Source of the DNA: Parietaria judaica
Lineage: Eukaryota > Streptophyta > Magnoliopsida > Rosales > Urticaceae
Reading direction: 5' to 3'
NCBI GenBank assembly: GCA_954871525.1
Contig: OX940872.1
Coordinates: forward strand, 11,927,180 to 11,991,179
Length of the DNA: 64,000 bases
Shown: one piece after another, positions 61,256-64,000 of the stretch
How positions within the stretch are numbered: position 1 is the stretch's first letter
How the letters are laid out: each line of letters starts with the position of its first letter
Position numbers and translations under genes: made by a program
Notes under the pieces: generated by a model
What the model was told of the DNA's origin: nothing
The model's database searches: none
Seen by the model: only the letters and a program-made list of their open reading frames with translations

Positions 61256-62009
61256 TCAGAACAAGTATGGATATGCAACTCTCATTTCATCATCTCTTTC
61301 CCATGTCGCCTCCGATTTTGAGTGTCTATTCCAGGCGATCTTGATGAGGGGTATGGACTTATTACATAATATCTTCTCCTTTTGGTCTAGTATTTCCATT
61401 GGCCTTTTTTCATATGATAGATCTTCTTTTACCTTCAATGGTTATGGTTCAAAAATATGCGATGGGTCGGGAATATATTTCTGTAGCATCGATATATGAA
61501 AACGTTATGCACGGCTGATAAATCTTGTGATAGCGGAAGCTTATAGGAAACTTATCAACTCGTTCTATAACCTTATACGGGCCAAACTATCTTGGACTCA
61601 ACTTCCCTTTCTTGCCGAAGCGCTTAATACCCTTCATCGATGTTACCTTAATAAAAATTGCATCACCTACGTTAAATTCAAGTGGCATCCTTCTTTTATA
61701 AGCATAGCTCCTTCATTTTCAAGCGCTTGATACCCTTTGTCTAGATTGAGCCACCCTCATACTTTGATGAACTTGCTTAATAGTTTTGGTGGCTTTTTCA
61801 ACAAAATCAGAGCTAAAAACTTTACTTTCGCTAGTCTCATACCGATGGATTGGAGACTGACACTTTCTTCCGTACAAAGCTTCATAAGGAGCCATCTTGA
61901 TCGTAGATTTATAATTGTTATTATAGGCGAATTCAACTAAGGGTAAATATCTATTCCGTGAACTCTTGAAATCCATAACAAAAGCCCTGAGCATATCTTC
62001 CAAAATCAA
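61256..62009 (-). pseudogene. Chromovirus integrase C-terminal part and chromodomain-like tail
   Basis: 62009-61719 reads YLPLVEFAYNNNYKSTIKMA then PYEALYGRKCQSP, the end of the integrase core. After frame breaks, 61438-61259 reads KRPMEILDQKEKILCNKSIP then LIKIAWNRHSKSEATWERDD, the chromodomain-like tail (ILDxKxxxLRNKxIPLVKVxWxxH..EATWE) that targets such elements to chromatin. A stop sits upstream (FEP*PLKVK). Confidence 0.82.
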
Positions 62010-63073
62010 GTTCGTTCTTTCAGTTTGATCGTCGGTTTGCAGGTGGAAAGCGGTACTGAACTTTAGATTTGTACCTAATTCCCTTTAAACATTCATCCAG
62101 TAGCTGGATGTGAAACAAGTGTCTCGGTCAGAGAAAATGGAAGATGGAATCCCATGCAACCGCACGATCTCTCCAACGTATATATTAGCTAACTAATCTA
62201 ACGTCATTGTATCTTTGATTGATAAAGAGTGGGCGGACTTTGTTAGTCTGTCAACTATTACCCAAATTGCATTATGTCCATTTGTCGTCTTCGGTAATCC
62301 CATTATGAAATCCATCGATATACCTCCCACTTCCATTCTGGTATCTCAAGTGGTTGAAGCTCTCCTGTTGGTTTCTGATGTTCAACTTTAACCTTTTGAC
62401 AAGTCAAGCTTTTCTGTACATAACTAGCAACATATTTCTTCATTATTTCCCTTCAGAACTTCTCTTTCATATATTTATACATCTTCGTGCTTCCAGGGTA
62501 AACCAAGTAAGGTGCCTTATACGCTTTAGAGAGGATTTGATTCCTCAACTCGTAATTCTTTGGAATACAAAGTCTTCTCTCAACAAGAAGAATTCGATTA
62601 GCTGATACACTGAAGTCATGACGTTTCCCCAATATGGTCTCCTCAGAAATTTTGGATAATGTCTCGTCTGAATCTTAAGACGTTTTAATATCATCAATGA
62701 GGGTTGTGTACAATTTTAGCGTGGCCAACTCACCAACAAAAATCTCCAGTTCCATCGAGGAAATTTCATTTCAAAGTTGTTTTCGAAGTGCATCCAATGA
62801 CGCAAGAGTGGCTATTGATTTTCTACTAAACGGATCTGCCACCTTATTTGCGTTTCCTCTGTGATATTGAATTTCACAATCATAATCTTTCACGAGCTCT
62901 AGCCATCTGCTTTGCCTCATGTTCAACTCCTTTTAAGTGAAGAAATACTTTAAGCTCTTATGATCTGAATATATTGCAATGAACTCCATAGAGACAGTGT
63001 CGCCAAATCTTTAAAGCGAACACTACTGCTGCTAACTCTAGGTTATGTGTAGGATAGTTTCGTTCATAGCCCT

Positions 63074-63954
63074 TTAATTTTTCTTGATGCATAGGCAACG
63101 ACCATTTTTGCTCTGCATTAGGGTTGCGCCTAACCCCATCTTTGATGCATCACGATATATGTGAAATCTAGCCTTACCAGATGGAACATTGAGTACTAGA
63201 GCCGTTGTAAGGCGTTTCTTGAGCTCTTGGAAACTCTTTTCACATTGGTTTGACCACTCAAATTTATTTTTATTTCGAGTAAGATTTGTGAGTGGGCTGG
63301 CTAATTTTGATAATCTTTCAATGAATCGTCGATAATAACCAGCTAACCCTAAAAAGCTTCTCACTTCTGTAACATTGGTTGGTTGAGCTCACTCGTTAAC
63401 GACCTGAATTTTCTCTGGATCGGCTGAGGTACCTTCGGCTGAGATCACGTGACCAAGAAATGCCACACGATCCAACCAAAACTCGCATTTTGAAAACTTT
63501 ACTTAGAGGTCATGATCCTTAAGAAAATTTAGGGTCATTCGTAAATGTTCTTCGTGTTCTTCTTTAGTTTTCTAATAGTTAAGGATGTCATCAATAAAGA
63601 CTATGACATATTTATCACATACTCACTAAATACACGGTTCATGAGTTCCATGAAAACTGTAGGAGTATTGGTTAAACTGAATGGCATAACTAAAAATTTA
63701 TAATGTCCGTAGTGAGTACGAAAAGCAGTCTTCGATAAATCACCTTCCCTGACTTTTAATTGATGATAACCATACCGCAAATCGATTTTCGAGAATACTA
63801 TTGCTCCACACAATTGGTCAAACAGATCGTCTATCCGTGGCAGTGGATACTTATTCTTCACGGTTACTTTATTAAGTCCATGGTAATCGATGCACATCCG
63901 GAGAGAACCATATTTATTTTCCACAAAGAGAACTGAAGCCCTCCAAGGCGAGTG
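63074..63954 (-). pseudogene. Chromovirus reverse transcriptase and RNase H start
   Basis: [50 protein letters not shown] and [19 protein letters not shown] are RT motifs. A frameshift near 63605 precedes the catalytic VFIDDILNY, which is followed by stops near 63575 and 63503. The frame then gives [20 protein letters not shown] and, from 63364, [38 protein letters not shown]. Here the expected F-xx-T/Y-D-A-S of RNase H is kept. Confidence 0.88.
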
Positions 63955-64000
63955 GCTTGGTCGAATAATTCCTTTATCAATAAGATCCTGAAGTTGAGCT

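Larger units (their letters stand above)
61220..64000 (-). mobile_element. Internal part of a Tekay-like chromovirus (Ty3/gypsy), cut by the window edge
   Basis: Minus-strand order from the right edge: RT, RNase H, integrase, chromodomain-type C-terminus, then the 3' LTR. gag, protease and the 5' LTR lie beyond 64000. Stops and frameshifts occur in all domains. Confidence 0.85.

Overview
This 64 kb window is nuclear DNA of a flowering plant, most likely a eudicot. The reasons are split genes with GT-AG introns, AT-rich intergenic DNA full of microsatellites, and a dense load of plant-type transposons (Ty3/gypsy Tat and chromovirus types, Ty1/copia, LINE, hAT MITEs, a gene-capturing Mutator-like element). 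Species cannot be told from the sequence. No tRNA, rRNA or CRISPR was seen.

Only two genes look complete. One (+ strand, 34687-38815, 10 exons, 394 aa) is a DUF676-type putative serine esterase/lipase. The other (- strand, 40461-43257, 14 exons, 441 aa) is a CBL-interacting protein kinase that most resembles CIPK21, with intact kinase motifs and a NAF motif. Both were assembled exon by exon with phase kept throughout; three of their introns need GC donors. A third gene, a secreted PR-1/CAP-domain protein (- strand, 13135-13718), is complete except for one frameshift.

The most interesting object is a 7.1 kb Pack-MULE-like element (5287-12420) with about 125-bp terminal inverted repeats. It carries fragments of three unrelated host genes with their introns: an F-box/LRR gene (+), and, facing it, the first exon of a transmembrane-nine (TMN) gene joined in frame to the C-terminal exons of a B-type cyclin-dependent kinase (-). 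A six-copy tandem array of about 259 bp lies between them. Two different hAT MITEs have jumped into the captured F-box exon, each leaving a perfect 8-bp target duplication.

Layout: 1-5286 repeat-derived noncoding DNA with a hAT MITE and a 42-bp minisatellite; 5287-12420 Pack-MULE; 13135-13718 PR-1; 14621-27679 a hAT MITE split by a complete 12.06 kb Tat-type gypsy element (14992-27050) with decayed gag-pol and a spliced antisense gene in its 3' spacer; 28361-29043 another hAT element; 31861-34363 a 5'-truncated LINE with a 17-bp target duplication; 34687-38815 esterase; 40461-43257 CIPK; 45626-49738 a copia element lacking gag; 52.9-56.45 kb a decayed antisense copia copy; 58013-64000 a chromovirus on the minus strand that runs off the right edge, its LTR carrying a hAT element. 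The host genes show no operon-like relationship. The window is best read as nested transposon layers around a few genes.
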